This document shows, piece after piece, positions 56,101 to 58,302 of a stretch of DNA of 64,000 nucleotides; position 1 is the first letter of the stretch, and every line of letters starts with the position of its first letter. Source of the stretch: Rhizomys pruinosus. Lineage: Eukaryota; Chordata; Mammalia; Rodentia; Spalacidae. The stretch covers positions 1,496,973-1,560,972 of the forward strand of contig VZQC01006699.1 of assembly GCA_009823505.1 (NCBI GenBank), written 5' to 3'. The translations under genes and the position numbers were made by a program. A model generated the notes under the pieces. It was not told the origin of the DNA. It saw only the letters and a program-made list of their open reading frames with translations, and did not search any database.

Positions 56101-57866
56101 CAACAAATGCACAAGGCCCTGGTTTCAATCCCTGGCTCTGAAAGAAAAAGGAGAAAAAGGCTCCACTATCTCGGGTATTCCAAGCCTGAGCTACAAAGTG
56201 AGATCCTGCCTGAAAAGAAAAAAAAGGGGGTGGGGGTTGGAGTGGGAAATACCTGTAATTTTTTGGCAGTAAGTCTTCCAGAAATCATTCCTTTGTCATT
56301 ATTTTGCTTTTTATGCTCATTGATCACACCGATAATTCTTTGTTCTAGTTTATTATTAATTACCACCTGGTGAGGTCAAGAAAGGTTTTATCAATTAGAA
56401 ACTAAATTATCAAAATACCACAGGCAAATCATGTAGGATTTTTTTTATATTCCACCCAACCAAGTCCAAAATTTTAGCTAAAAGCAGATGTAGTAATTAG
56501 CAGTTTCTTTGACCACCATTCATTTGACCAAATTCCTATAACATATGTAAGAAAAAAATGAGACATGGAAAAGGCAACAGATCTCATATGGCAAGAAAAC
56601 AAAGTCCTCTTAGAAGACATTGTCCTTAGATTATCTTGGGTTGCTGTGACAAAGACTGCTGAGCCCTGCCCTAATGAATCAGAATCCCTGGGTAGTATCT
56701 AGAAAGCTGCCCTTAATGTAAAGCAGCCCAAGCAAAGAGCTGAATGCTACACTAGAAGAAGACGTGCCAAATAAAAGCAAAAACCATGGGTTACAAATTC
56801 TTTTGGCTCTCAGGTTGTTTCCCATTTTTCTTACTAGCTATTTATCTTTTGTGGTTTTGATATTTTTAACTGAAGAATACACAAGCATCTACCCATAAAA
56901 ATGTTTCCTTTACCACTTAACTACACGTTGACTAGTAAGCACAGAAACGTACTTCAGCAATTCAGTCTAGTAAAGAATATATAAGCAAGCCAGGCGTGGT
57001 GGCGCACACCTTTAATCCTAGCACTCAGGAGGCAGAGGCAGGCGGATCTTTGTGAGTTCAAGGCCAGCCTGGTCTATAGAGTGAGTTCCAGGACAGTTGG
57101 GGCTACAGGGAGACCCTGTCTCAAAAAGACAAAAAAAAAAAAAAAAAAAGAATATATAAGCAGTCAAATTATAACCCAGTCTGGCAATGCTTTAAAAGGA
57201 TATTTTAAATGCTAACATTACCACCATAAAATTGGATTAAATTATGTAGACCGGGGGGAGGGGGGGGCGGTTGGATACTCTCACTATTTATAAACACTTA
57301 ACCTGTTATTTTCTTATTATTTGAGGATATGTCCTTTAAATTTTATTTATTTATGTGTGTTTGTTAGTATGCATGCTACCTATTTATATGTGGTAATGGC
57401 AGATGTCAGAAGAGGGTGTTGGACCTCCAAAATGGAGTTACAGGTTATTGTGAGCTGCTCAGTGTGGGTGCTAGGAACCAAACTCAGGTCTTCTGAAAGA
57501 GCAGTAAATGCTCCTGATGAATGAGCCATCTCTCTAGCCCCACAACTTTTAAGCCTGCATATATGGAAGTGCACCTATATCATGCATTGTCTGGGGAGGA
57601 CAGAAGAGGGCATCAGATCCCCTGGAACTGGAGTAGTTAAATATGGTTGTTAGCTGCCATGTGGGTATGGGAATATGAACCCAGGTCCTTTACAAAACCA
57701 GCCAGAGCTCTAAACCATTGAGCCAGCTCTCCAACCCAGCTTTGTTTTTAGAGAAACATTTCCCAAAATGACCCAAAACTTTGGTTACTCACTTTCAAAA
57801 TAGATTTATCCAGATTTGCAGAACCACAGGAATCATTTGCAGAATTGAAACTATAAATTTTTGGAC
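4388..57866 (-). CDS. DHX29: DHX29, ATP-dependent DExH-box RNA helicase (26 coding exons; exon 1 outside window)
   Basis: DHX29 is a cytoplasmic DEAH/RHA-family helicase. It binds the 40S subunit near the mRNA entrance and uses NTP hydrolysis to help 43S complexes scan structured 5' leaders; it has also been reported in cytosolic RNA sensing. Seen here are 26 exons totalling 3929 coding bases, all with GT-AG introns and compatible phases, encoding 1308 residues and a stop. In order they give a UBA-like N-terminal region (about 25-105), charged linkers, a dsRBD-like segment (about 316-389), a glutamine tract (438-447), motif [10 protein letters not shown] (534-542), motif Ia TQPRR, DEVH (641-644), SAT (673-675), LIFLPG (810-815), TNIAETGIT (869-877), QRQGRAGR (916-923), then the winged-helix/ratchet and OB-fold regions. 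The length fits the known protein of about 1370 residues once exon 1 is added. No frameshift or stop was seen. The span runs from the inferred poly(A) site to the first exon present. Confidence 0.97.
4407..4412 (-). promoter_or_regulatory. Poly(A) signal of DHX29
   Basis: A canonical AATAAA on the minus strand, about 215 bases past the stop codon and followed by GT-rich sequence. Confidence 0.65.
4626..4678 (-). CDS. DHX29: DHX29 exon 27, C-terminus and stop codon
   Basis: It has 53 coding bases: the end of the split Asn codon, then [16 protein letters not shown] and the stop TGA at 4626-4628. Acceptor CCTCAG. It matches the known DHX29 C-terminus, so the reading is complete at this end. Confidence 0.95.
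4835..4900. repeat. AT-rich short tandem repeat
   Basis: Repeats of 'tagttatatatc' and 'actagttatatatc' in intron 26, just upstream of the last exon in gene sense. Confidence 0.8.
5148..5373 (-). repeat. Composite SINE (B1 plus tRNA-like head)
   Basis: A minus-strand B1 (5148-5282) runs directly into a tRNA-like SINE part through 'cttaaagacagttcttagctgcc'. The same joint is seen in several copies in this window. An older B1-like piece lies just before it at about 5030-5130. Confidence 0.8.
5376..7018. other. Intron 26 sequence with few recognisable elements
   Basis: Mostly unassigned AT-rich intron. It includes old B1-like remnants with A-tails (about 6042-6126 and 6150-6228), a purine-rich stretch (5757-5812) and a poly-T run (6570-6591). 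No gene is seen. Confidence 0.6.
7019..7312 (+). repeat. B3-type SINE and (CTGC)n
   Basis: A plus-strand tRNA-derived SINE with a degraded head is followed by an A-rich tail and a short 'ctgcctgcctgc' tract at about 7287-7302, 104 bases from exon 26. Confidence 0.8.
7417..7513 (-). CDS. DHX29: DHX29 exon 26
   Basis: It has 97 bases: 32 codons ([32 protein letters not shown]) and the first base of a split Asn. Acceptor CAACAG; donor GTAAGT. Confidence 0.96.
7621..7748 (-). repeat. Composite SINE fragment
   Basis: A few bases of B1 left end ('tgccaccatgcctggctt') joined to a tRNA-like head through the recurring joint. It is the same arrangement as at 37826-38087, but truncated in the B1 part. 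Confidence 0.78.
7898..8115 (+). repeat. B3-type SINE
   Basis: Near-complete plus-strand element from 'gggctggagagatggct' to an A-rich tail with CA repeats. Confidence 0.88.
8182..8824 (-). repeat. B1 SINE split by an LTR-like insertion
   Basis: B1 sequence at 8182-8216 stops at '...gggtccccc' and resumes at 8741 as 'tagccccagctgg', matching the uninterrupted B1s elsewhere. The 518 bases between are foreign to B1, and 'ccccag' flanks them on both sides. Confidence 0.85.
8217..8734 (+). mobile_element. Probable solo LTR nested in a B1
   Basis: A 518-bp insertion is flanked by a 6-bp duplication 'ccccag' (8211-8216 and 8735-8740). It begins TG and contains a TATA-like 'tataaaa' at 8428-8434. 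A 6-bp duplication and this size suit an ERV solo LTR, but it ends GTG and not the usual CA, and I do not recognise the family. No internal viral genes are present. Confidence 0.6.
9463..9604 (+). repeat. B1 SINE with target-site duplication
   Basis: Plus-strand B1 flanked by 'aaaaccatatat' on both sides (about 9450-9461 and 9605-9616). It lies antisense to DHX29, about 110 bases downstream of the exon 25 donor. Confidence 0.9.
9717..9848 (-). CDS. DHX29: DHX29 exon 25: OB-fold
   Basis: It has 132 bases and 44 codons ([20 protein letters not shown]...SVDGWIYFQ). It continues the OB-fold, the region that contacts RNA and protein partners at the core's exit. Acceptor ATGTAG; donor GTATGC. Confidence 0.96.
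9976..10668 (-). repeat. SINE cluster: B1, (TG)n-B1, B2-type
   Basis: B1 at 9976-10137 flanked by 'ataatttct', then a TG-rich tract (10299-10342) leading into a B1 (10346-10471), then a tRNA-derived SINE (10480-10668). All are minus strand, in intron 24. Confidence 0.85.
10690..11488. other. Intron 24, no feature seen
   Basis: AT-rich intronic sequence without a recognised repeat or gene, apart from a poly-T run at about 10729-10742. Confidence 0.6.
11489..11791 (-). CDS. DHX29: DHX29 exon 24: OB-fold start
   Basis: It has 303 bases and 101 codons in phase 0 ([20 protein letters not shown]...GWLLYQEK). It includes [14 protein letters not shown] and the VHPSSVN signature of the OB-fold in DEAH/RHA helicases. 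The acceptor ATCGAG has a modest pyrimidine tract. Donor GTAAAC. Confidence 0.97.
11983..12575 (+). repeat. B1 copies and composite SINE with many small indels
   Basis: Two B1 copies (11983-12150; 12185-12320) and a composite tRNA-head plus B1 (12345-12575), all plus strand. Compared with other copies here they carry unusually many one- or two-base insertions and losses at homopolymers (for example runs of a, c and t lengthened). This may be age, or locally poor sequence quality. Confidence 0.75.
12680..13958. other. Intron 23, little recognisable
   Basis: Mostly unassigned intron sequence with a purine-rich stretch (13138-13222) and AT-rich regions. No gene or clear transposon recognised. 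Confidence 0.55.
13959..14052 (-). CDS. DHX29: DHX29 exon 23
   Basis: It has 94 bases: the end of the split Gly codon and 31 codons ([31 protein letters not shown]). It belongs to the ratchet domain. Acceptor ATCTAG; donor GTAATT. Confidence 0.96.
14640..15640 (+). mobile_element. L1 3' end (3' UTR), 5'-truncated
   Basis: Plus-strand sequence typical of rodent L1 3' UTRs: 'cattgagtgggctt', 'cagggctcaggaaccattgcag', 'acaagacccatgcaaactcaa', ending 'caataaaaattat'. Related tails occur at 31560-32333 (plus) and 62850-63220 (minus). No intact L1 protein remains. Confidence 0.82.
15697..15833 (-). CDS. DHX29: DHX29 exon 22: ratchet domain
   Basis: It has 137 bases and 45 codons ([20 protein letters not shown]...IYNAYL) plus two bases of a split Gly. 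It is the ratchet domain with [10 protein letters not shown]. Acceptor GACAG; donor GTAAAG. Confidence 0.96.
16019..16276 (-). repeat. Composite SINE (B1 plus tRNA-like head)
   Basis: Minus-strand B1 with a long T run is joined through 'ccttaaagacagttcttagctgcc' to a tRNA-like part ending 'gagccatctt'. It is 186 bases past the exon 22 acceptor, inside intron 21, in the gene's orientation. Confidence 0.85.
16300..17000. other. Intron 21 with older fragments
   Basis: A short SINE-like start ('ggggatagcgcagccgttaaagg') at about 16312, then sequence resembling older dispersed repeats, none classified. No gene. Confidence 0.5.
17001..17092. repeat. (TAAA)n microsatellite
   Basis: About 90 bases of AAAT repeat with a few CAAA variants near the end. 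Confidence 0.95.
17202..17457 (+). repeat. Composite SINE, cleanest plus-strand copy
   Basis: A tRNA-like head with a good A box ('tggctcagtggttaagag') and B box ('gggtttaattccc') runs through 'taagaaccatctttaa' straight into a B1 starting 'gccgggcgtggtgg' and an A-tail. It ends 73 bases from the exon 21 donor, antisense to the gene. Confidence 0.88.
17531..17755 (-). CDS. DHX29: DHX29 exon 21: winged-helix and ratchet start
   Basis: It has 225 bases and 75 codons in phase 0 ([20 protein letters not shown]...FGCLDPV). The segment [20 protein letters not shown] is characteristic of DEAH-helicase C-terminal domains. Acceptor CTACAG; donor GTAAGT. Confidence 0.97.
17760..18476. other. Intron 20, no clear feature
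   Basis: Unassigned sequence that may include an old dispersed repeat around 17990-18270 ('gggctgggtgagtatttcaggg...'). No gene found. Confidence 0.5.
18477..18552 (-). CDS. DHX29: DHX29 exon 20
   Basis: It has 76 bases: the last base of the split Arg codon and 25 codons ([25 protein letters not shown]). It starts the winged-helix domain after RecA2. The intron before it is only 79 bases (18553-18631), so exons 19 and 20 are close together. Acceptor TTCCAG; donor GTAATC. Confidence 0.96.
18632..18760 (-). CDS. DHX29: DHX29 exon 19: motif VI
   Basis: It has 129 bases ([20 protein letters not shown]...RMYTRE). It carries motif [10 protein letters not shown] with both arginine-finger positions present. 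It ends in a split Arg codon. Acceptor CTTTAG; donor GTAAGG. Confidence 0.97.
18889..18994 (-). repeat. B1 fragment
   Basis: Truncated and internally shortened minus-strand B1 beginning at 'tggaactcactatgtag' and ending 'accatgcccggc', in intron 18. Confidence 0.8.
19431..20100 (-). repeat. B1 SINE and an older B1 relative
   Basis: Full-length B1 with a T run at 19431-19606 and an older degraded B1-like element at about 19966-20098 that ends 166 bases from exon 18. Both are minus strand. Confidence 0.85.
20265..20353 (-). CDS. DHX29: DHX29 exon 18: motif V
   Basis: It has 89 bases and 29 codons ([20 protein letters not shown]...RTKEN) plus two bases of a split Lys. Motif [10 protein letters not shown], is complete. 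Acceptor TTTCAG; donor GTAAGT. Confidence 0.97.
20680..21178. repeat. B2-type (minus) and B3-type (plus) SINEs
   Basis: A degraded minus-strand tRNA-derived SINE at 20680-20858, and a well-preserved plus-strand one at 20932-21178 with intact Pol III A- and B-box-like sequences ('ggttcgatcccc'). Confidence 0.85.
21180..22195. other. Intron 17, mostly unassigned
   Basis: Unassigned intronic sequence with a short ID-like start ('ggggctggtgatgtagctcattg') at about 21926 followed by (ATGA)n. A small inverted repeat ('atttctcagatt' / 'aatctgagaaat') lies near 21809-21838. No gene. Confidence 0.5.
22200..23039 (-). repeat. Array of four minus-strand SINEs
   Basis: Four elements lie end to end in one orientation: B3-type (22200-22408), B3-type (22430-22628), B1 (22684-22836) and B2-type (22838-23039). 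The array ends 162 bases past the exon 17 donor, in gene-sense orientation. Confidence 0.85.
23202..23286 (-). CDS. DHX29: DHX29 exon 17
   Basis: It has 85 bases: the end of the split Arg codon and 28 codons ([20 protein letters not shown]...PGIRK). It contains the LHS segment of RecA2, which contacts RNA in DEAH helicases. Acceptor CTTTCAG; donor GTAAAA. Confidence 0.96.
24757..24852. repeat. (TATG)n/(TA)n microsatellite in L1 3' UTR
   Basis: About 95 bases of TATG, TGTA and TA repeats inside the L1 tail. Confidence 0.93.
24956..24982. repeat. (AAC)n microsatellite in L1 3' UTR
   Basis: Nine units of CAA. The copy of the same L1 tail at 49302-49517 also has a CAA run near its start, so the tract is probably part of the family's 3' UTR. 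Confidence 0.9.
25418..25535 (-). CDS. DHX29: DHX29 exon 16: motif IV
   Basis: It has 118 bases, from the split Asp codon through [20 protein letters not shown] to a split Arg codon. It contains the RecA2 motif IV (LIFLPG). Acceptor TTTCAG; donor GTAACT. Confidence 0.96.
25642..25786 (-). CDS. DHX29: DHX29 exon 15
   Basis: It has 145 bases: 48 codons ([20 protein letters not shown]...ELLVYL) and one base of a split Asp. The first third ([13 protein letters not shown]) looks more changed than neighbouring exons relative to the family; the rest is strongly conserved. Acceptor TTTTAG; donor GTATGT. Confidence 0.95.
25900..27646. repeat. Intron 14 with SINEs: old B1-like, B3 (+), B3 (-), B1 fragment (+)
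   Basis: An old B1-like piece at about 25920-26045, plus-strand B3-type 26875-27066, minus-strand B3-type 27085-27305, and a B1 right half between two A-runs at 27338-27470. The stretch 26050-26870 shows no recognised element and no gene. Confidence 0.75.
27647..27787 (-). CDS. DHX29: DHX29 exon 14: acidic insert of RecA2
   Basis: It has 141 bases and 47 codons ([20 protein letters not shown]...GGVKKYQ). It holds the run of glutamates that belongs to a DHX29-specific insertion within the helicase core. Acceptor CTGCAG; donor GTAAAA. Confidence 0.96.
27890..28030 (-). repeat. Older B1 relative
   Basis: Degraded minus-strand B1-like sequence in intron 13, beginning 'gagacaggatatccctgtagcc'. 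Confidence 0.75.
28531..28707 (-). CDS. DHX29: DHX29 exon 13: DEVH completion and motif III
   Basis: It has 177 bases and 59 codons, beginning [19 protein letters not shown], with motif III as [10 protein letters not shown] and ending SGRSYPVE. It couples NTP hydrolysis to RNA remodelling. Acceptor TTTTAG; donor GTAAGT. Confidence 0.97.
28710..29150. other. Intron 12, no feature seen
   Basis: AT-rich intronic sequence with no recognised repeat or gene. Confidence 0.55.
29150..30214. repeat. SINE and microsatellite cluster
   Basis: Old B1-like (29150-29280, plus), (TG)n at 29398-29431 running into a B1 (29432-29566, minus), B2-type (29585-29780, minus), (CCCT)n with CCTT variants (29935-30004) and a B3-type SINE (30005-30214, minus), all in intron 12. 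Confidence 0.85.
30637..31370. repeat. Three tRNA-derived SINEs
   Basis: B3-type plus strand (30637-30842), B2-type minus strand (30985-31155) and B3-type minus strand (31157-31370). The pair in opposite orientation could fold in the pre-mRNA. Confidence 0.83.
31560..32333 (+). mobile_element. L1 3' end (3' UTR)
   Basis: Plus-strand rodent L1 3' UTR, clearly related to 14640-15640: 'aaggctcagggaacattgcag', 'tgttcatatgaacctacagcaat', 'caagacccatgcaagctcaa'. It ends in an A-tail after 'ccataaaaattaatt'. Inactive and antisense to the gene. Confidence 0.85.
32925..33120 (+). repeat. Rearranged composite SINE
   Basis: A good tRNA-like head (32925-33010) joined through 'taagaaacgcctttaa' to a B1 that lacks its middle: it jumps from a reversed left-end-like 'ggtgtgcgccaccatgcccagc' to 'agagtgagttccaggcc', then a 28-base A-tail. 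The B1 half is therefore internally rearranged. Confidence 0.75.
33533..33676 (-). CDS. DHX29: DHX29 exon 12
   Basis: It has 144 bases and 48 codons ([20 protein letters not shown]...SHVIVDE), with the RecA1 motif Ib region (TTGVLLRKL). It ends on the D and E of the DEVH box; V and H are the first two codons of exon 13. Acceptor TTCAG; donor GTGAGT. Confidence 0.97.
33823..34434. repeat. B3-type SINE (+), old B1-like (+), old SINE (-)
   Basis: A plus-strand B3-type element (33823-34022), a degraded plus-strand B1-like element (34053-34188) and an older minus-strand SINE-like stretch (34260-34434), all in intron 11. Confidence 0.78.
34832..35446 (-). CDS. DHX29: DHX29 exon 11: glutamine tract and helicase motifs I and Ia
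   Basis: This is the largest exon, 615 bases and 205 codons in phase 0. After [20 protein letters not shown] comes a glutamine tract (about 35260-35305) of six Gln, Leu and three Gln. An acidic linker ([18 protein letters not shown]) follows, then the RecA1 start with the Walker A motif GETGSGKST and motif Ia TQPRRISA. Acceptor TTCATAG; donor GTAAGG. The phosphate-binding Gly, Lys and Ser/Thr are all present, so NTP binding should be intact. Confidence 0.98.
35748..36276 (-). repeat. (TA)n-B1 (35748-35903) and B1 (36121-36276)
   Basis: A short TA tract leads into a minus-strand B1 missing part of its right arm. A second, full-length and very well preserved minus-strand B1 follows. Both are in intron 10, gene-sense. 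Confidence 0.88.
36756..36879 (-). CDS. DHX29: DHX29 exon 10
   Basis: It has 124 bases, completing the split Arg codon and then 41 codons ([20 protein letters not shown]...RLVKGQ). It forms the second half of the dsRBD-like segment. Acceptor TTTTTAG; donor GTAAGA. Confidence 0.96.
37045..37533. repeat. Old B1-like pieces and B3-type SINE (-)
   Basis: Degraded B1-like sequences at about 37045-37160 (plus) and 37195-37295 (minus), then a minus-strand B3-type SINE at 37312-37533 ending about 100 bases from the exon 9 donor. Confidence 0.75.
37630..37795 (-). CDS. DHX29: DHX29 exon 9
   Basis: It has 166 bases ([20 protein letters not shown]...RYWKC), ending inside a split Arg codon. It starts the dsRBD-like segment, which known DHX29 structures place before the helicase core. 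Acceptor GTTTAAG; donor GTATGT. A composite SINE in the gene's own orientation ends only about 30 bases upstream of the acceptor. Confidence 0.96.
37826..38087 (-). mobile_element. Composite SINE inserted as one unit beside exon 9
   Basis: In minus-strand reading: tRNA-like head ('ggggctggagagatggctt'), joint '...ctttaa', B1, then an (AAT)n tail. A 17-bp duplication with one mismatch flanks the whole unit (37809-37825 and 38088-38104), so head and B1 moved together. It lies in intron 8 in gene-sense orientation and ends about 30 bases from the exon 9 acceptor. Confidence 0.9.
38433..38715 (+). repeat. B1 with target-site duplication, next to an L1-like tail
   Basis: Plus-strand B1 (38433-38589) flanked by 'gtatgaca' (38423-38430 and 38590-38597). 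The sequence after it to about 38715 resembles an L1 3' end like that at 15500-15620 ('gacagaatgcatg...'). Confidence 0.85.
38716..39340. other. Intron 8, no feature seen
   Basis: Unassigned intron sequence. A 76-codon open frame at 38769-38999 is not related to anything I recognise and is probably chance. Confidence 0.5.
39340..39709 (-). repeat. B2-type SINE and B1 SINE
   Basis: A tRNA-derived SINE (39340-39537) followed by a well-preserved B1 (39550-39709), both minus strand. Confidence 0.87.
40385..40716. mobile_element. hAT-like non-autonomous element (URR1-like)
   Basis: It contains the rodent URR1-type segments 'tttctgttactataataaaac', 'ggcaccactcacggtgggctggg' and 'ttaattaacactccc'. 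A second copy is at 50820-51175. No transposase is encoded. The family name rests on recall of its consensus. Confidence 0.65.
40723..41000 (+). repeat. B1-like and B2-type SINEs
   Basis: A degraded plus-strand B1 (40723-40858) running into a tRNA-derived SINE right half (40860-41000), 293 bases from the exon 8 donor. Confidence 0.75.
41293..41451 (-). CDS. DHX29: DHX29 exon 8
   Basis: It has 159 bases, running from the split Glu codon through [20 protein letters not shown] to a split Gly codon. It is a flexible linker before the dsRBD-like segment. Acceptor TTGGTAG; donor GTAAAG. Confidence 0.95.
41715..41965 (-). mobile_element. L1 3' end, minus strand
   Basis: Reverse-strand copy of the same L1 tail seen at 24900-25115 and 49302-49517: the plus strand reads 'ccccaccagagctcatgcattc', the complement of the 49.4 kb copy over about 40 bases. 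It is truncated. Confidence 0.82.
42290..43110 (+). repeat. B4-like SINE and B3-type SINE
   Basis: An older plus-strand SINE (42290-42640) with a tRNA-like start and B1-like interior, in the manner of B4, and a B3-type element (42882-43110) ending 40 bases from the exon 7 donor. Confidence 0.72.
43151..43277 (-). CDS. DHX29: DHX29 exon 7
   Basis: It has 127 bases: 42 codons and the first base of a split Glu codon ([17 protein letters not shown]...RKFQR). A long charged helix is predicted. The acceptor is purine-rich (TTGGAAAAG) and looks weak. Donor GTGAGC. The length is not a multiple of three, so skipping the exon would shift the frame. Confidence 0.95.
43382..43549 (-). repeat. B1 SINE with long T run
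   Basis: Full-length minus-strand B1 with about 32 T. It lies 105 bases upstream of the exon 7 acceptor in gene sense, in intron 6. Confidence 0.9.
43976..44190 (+). repeat. B3-type SINE
   Basis: Near-complete plus-strand tRNA-derived SINE with an A-rich tail. Confidence 0.87.
44380..44960 (-). mobile_element. Old L1 3' region, minus strand
   Basis: It contains segments typical of ancient mammalian L1 3' ends read on the reverse strand ('ggttgtttccacattttttgct', 'gccaaactatgttccacaaagg', 'tcccaatggatgagaaggc'). Part of it is repeated in inverted orientation at about 46700-47032. Confidence 0.75.
44623..45810 (+). repeat. Inverted repeat, left arm
   Basis: This arm is matched in reverse complement by 45812-47032. 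A stretch of about 300 bases (45124-45429 against 46218-46523) translates identically over 101 codons, and the paired coordinates sum to 91647. The arm contains old L1, unassigned sequence, and the target duplication and body of a B1. Confidence 0.93.
45682..45810 (+). repeat. B1 SINE body cut at an N
   Basis: Plus-strand B1 starts right after its 15-bp target duplication (45667-45681). It breaks off at 'gggagaccct' against the N. Its A-tail (47033-47056) and second target copy (47057-47071) are found 1.2 kb away. Confidence 0.92.
45811..45811. other. Single N (unresolved base)
   Basis: It lies at the centre of the inverted repeat. It marks a join or gap in the assembly. Confidence 0.95.
45812..47032 (-). 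repeat. Inverted repeat, right arm (reverse copy of the left)
   Basis: Reverse complement of 44623-45810. It begins with a minus-strand B1 (45812-45966) full of small indels ('gaggacgggtc', 'tgtaaagtctcc', 'aaggcgtggccc') and ends exactly before a 24-base A-run. Identity is highest in the middle and falls at both ends through small indels, as uncorrected long-read sequence does. Confidence 0.92.
47073..47667. other. Intron 6, no feature seen
   Basis: Unassigned intronic sequence after the B1 target-site copy. It includes an imperfect repeat ('ccattcctcccagccatgggagg') near 47087. No gene. Confidence 0.5.
47668..48445. repeat. B3-type SINE, older dispersed element and B1
   Basis: A plus-strand B3-type SINE (47668-47872); an older element (about 47990-48320) of the same kind as at 62455-62830; and a minus-strand B1 fragment (48325-48442). 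A 13-base run 'gagacattttctg' is repeated at the element/B1 border, near 48276 and 48305. Confidence 0.68.
48885..49013 (-). CDS. DHX29: DHX29 exon 6
   Basis: It has 129 bases and 43 codons in phase 0 ([22 protein letters not shown]...ERFDP). It is strongly acidic, with the conserved [13 protein letters not shown] helix in the N-terminal linker. Acceptor TTTTAG; donor GTGAGT. Confidence 0.95.
49302..49517 (+). mobile_element. Short L1 3' end with target-site duplication
   Basis: A 5'-truncated L1 tail of about 216 bp, starting at a CAA run and ending in A's. It is flanked by 'aaaaattagtgtt' (49289-49301 and 49518-49530). It matches the last part of the L1 at 23444-25120 ('gagctctggtggggtgggggaa'). 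Confidence 0.9.
49533..49850 (+). repeat. Two B1 SINEs in tandem
   Basis: Plus-strand B1s at 49533-49699 and 49714-49848, separated by 'aaaaatcagtgtt' (49700-49712), a near copy of the L1 target duplication just upstream. Confidence 0.9.
50128..50330 (+). repeat. B3-type SINE
   Basis: Plus-strand tRNA-derived SINE with degraded head and an A-rich tail. The 50340-50815 stretch after it shows no recognised feature. Confidence 0.82.
50820..51175. mobile_element. hAT-like non-autonomous element (URR1-like)
   Basis: Second and more complete copy of the type at 40385: 'atcactgtgacaaaatac', 'gaggaaagggtttattcagc', 'ggcttgctcccctggccc', 'gtgtcaagttgacattaaa'. No transposase. Confidence 0.72.
51399..51634 (+). 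repeat. B1 SINE with internal GAGGCA expansion
   Basis: Plus-strand B1 in which the usual two GAGGCA units are expanded to eleven (51470-51535). A 20-base segment of the left end ('ggcacacctttaatcctaga') is also duplicated around 51413-51460. It runs up to the N at 51635. Confidence 0.9.
51635..51635. other. Single N (unresolved base)
   Basis: It sits in the A-tail of the expanded B1, immediately before the degraded duplicate segment. Confidence 0.95.
51636..53070 (+). repeat. Error-laden tandem copy of the following segment
   Basis: It aligns in order with 53075-54235: 'tagattagaggttctatacc', 'gcttatattttaattatttt', 'atataagctagggttgatgg' and 'ggggcaaatgtggttgttca' occur in both. In the first 700 bases about one base in five differs, largely by indels; later parts match better. 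It ends in the same A-rich tail. Confidence 0.85.
53075..54235. repeat. Clean copy: microsatellite, B2-type SINE and old B1-like elements
   Basis: (TG)n (53084-53123), (TA)n (53124-53166), a minus-strand B2-type SINE (53170-53325) and several older B1-like segments in both orientations (53340-53485 minus, 53640-53780 minus, 53815-53935 plus, 54080-54235 plus). It ends at the exon 5 donor region. Confidence 0.82.
53084..53166. repeat. (TG)n(TA)n compound microsatellite
   Basis: About 20 TG units followed by about 21 TA units. The TA part can form cruciform or slipped DNA, and the tract is a plausible cause of the assembly trouble next to it. Confidence 0.95.
54242..54387 (-). CDS. DHX29: DHX29 exon 5
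   Basis: It has 146 bases, completing the split Asp codon and then 48 codons ([16 protein letters not shown]...). This is a Gln/Glu/Pro/Lys-rich linker, so it is expected to vary between species. Acceptor CTTAAG; donor GTAATG. The donor lies next to the repeat-rich, partly duplicated stretch of intron 5, but the exon itself reads cleanly. Confidence 0.94.
54390..55135. other. Intron 4, no clear feature
   Basis: AT-rich sequence. The 160-codon open frame at 54382-54864 starts inside the exon 5 acceptor region on the other strand, has no recognisable domain and is probably chance or an old repeat. Confidence 0.5.
55136..55265 (-). CDS. DHX29: DHX29 exon 4
   Basis: It has 130 bases: 43 codons plus one base of a split aspartate codon ([11 protein letters not shown]...DWLCLNLSD). 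It completes the UBA-like region, with the conserved ALDWLCLNL helix. Acceptor TCATAG; donor GTAAAC. Confidence 0.96.
55735..55957 (-). repeat. B3-type SINE
   Basis: Well-preserved minus-strand tRNA-derived SINE with (TTTA)n at its tail end, closely similar to the copy at 171-391. Confidence 0.88.
56253..56366 (-). CDS. DHX29: DHX29 exon 3
   Basis: This exon has 114 bases and 38 codons, phase 0 at both ends ([13 protein letters not shown]...RLTAKKLQ). It forms the first part of the UBA-like N-terminal domain. Acceptor CACCAG and donor GTATTT are seen. Reading on past the donor gives a low-complexity Pro/Thr stretch, which confirms the exon edge. Confidence 0.96.
56380..56970. other. Intron 2, no feature seen
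   Basis: AT-rich intronic sequence without a recognised element or gene. Confidence 0.5.
56989..57146 (+). repeat. B1 SINE with 16-bp target-site duplication
   Basis: Plus-strand, full-length B1 with an A-tail, flanked by exact 'aaagaatatataagca' (56972-56987 and 57147-57162). An exact duplication points to a fairly recent insertion. Confidence 0.95.
57335..57740 (-). repeat. Two tRNA-derived SINEs
   Basis: Minus-strand B2/B3-type elements at 57335-57540 and 57555-57740, just past the exon 2 donor region in gene sense. Confidence 0.8.
57793..57866 (-). CDS. DHX29: DHX29 exon 2 (first coding exon in window)
   Basis: It has 74 bases, acceptor TGCAG and donor GTGAGT. The first two bases complete a split glycine codon begun in exon 1, and 24 codons follow (PKIYSFNS...LDKSILK). 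It belongs to the poorly ordered N-terminus ahead of the UBA-like domain. No GC-rich exon encoding the basic N-terminus is visible to its right, so exon 1 lies at least 6.1 kb upstream, outside the window. Confidence 0.95.
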
Positions 57867-58145
57867 CTGCATATAATAGACAGCAAATAGTCAAGGCAAT
57901 TTAATGATTAATATTCATTATATTGCTTTAATTTTCCTCCAAAGATTGCTAAATAGTAAATATTTGATTTTAGCTTTCCTTCGGTTTACCAAAAAATTCA
58001 ACCCAGTAAAAACCCCTTTTCAAAATCATTTTTACCAATCAGCATTCTTCTAGGTGAACTAGTTTCTCCGAAGATGCAAATGTCTGTATGTCTTTTAGGT
58101 CAACTTTATCTTCATCTTCACATTAATCAGATGCTTTTGTTTTGT

Positions 58146-58302
58146 TCTGTTTTGTTTTCTGGTCTTTCGAGACAGGGTCTCCCTGTAGCCCCAGCTGTCC
58201 TGGAACTCACTCTGTAGACCAGGTTGAACTTGAACTCACAAAGATCTGCCTGCTTCTGCCTCCAGAGTGCTAGGATTAAAGGCGTGCACCACCACGCCCG
58301 GC
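58146..58302 (-). repeat. B1 SINE
   Basis: Full-length minus-strand B1 flanked by 'cagatgctttt' on both sides (near 58127 and 58306). Confidence 0.9.
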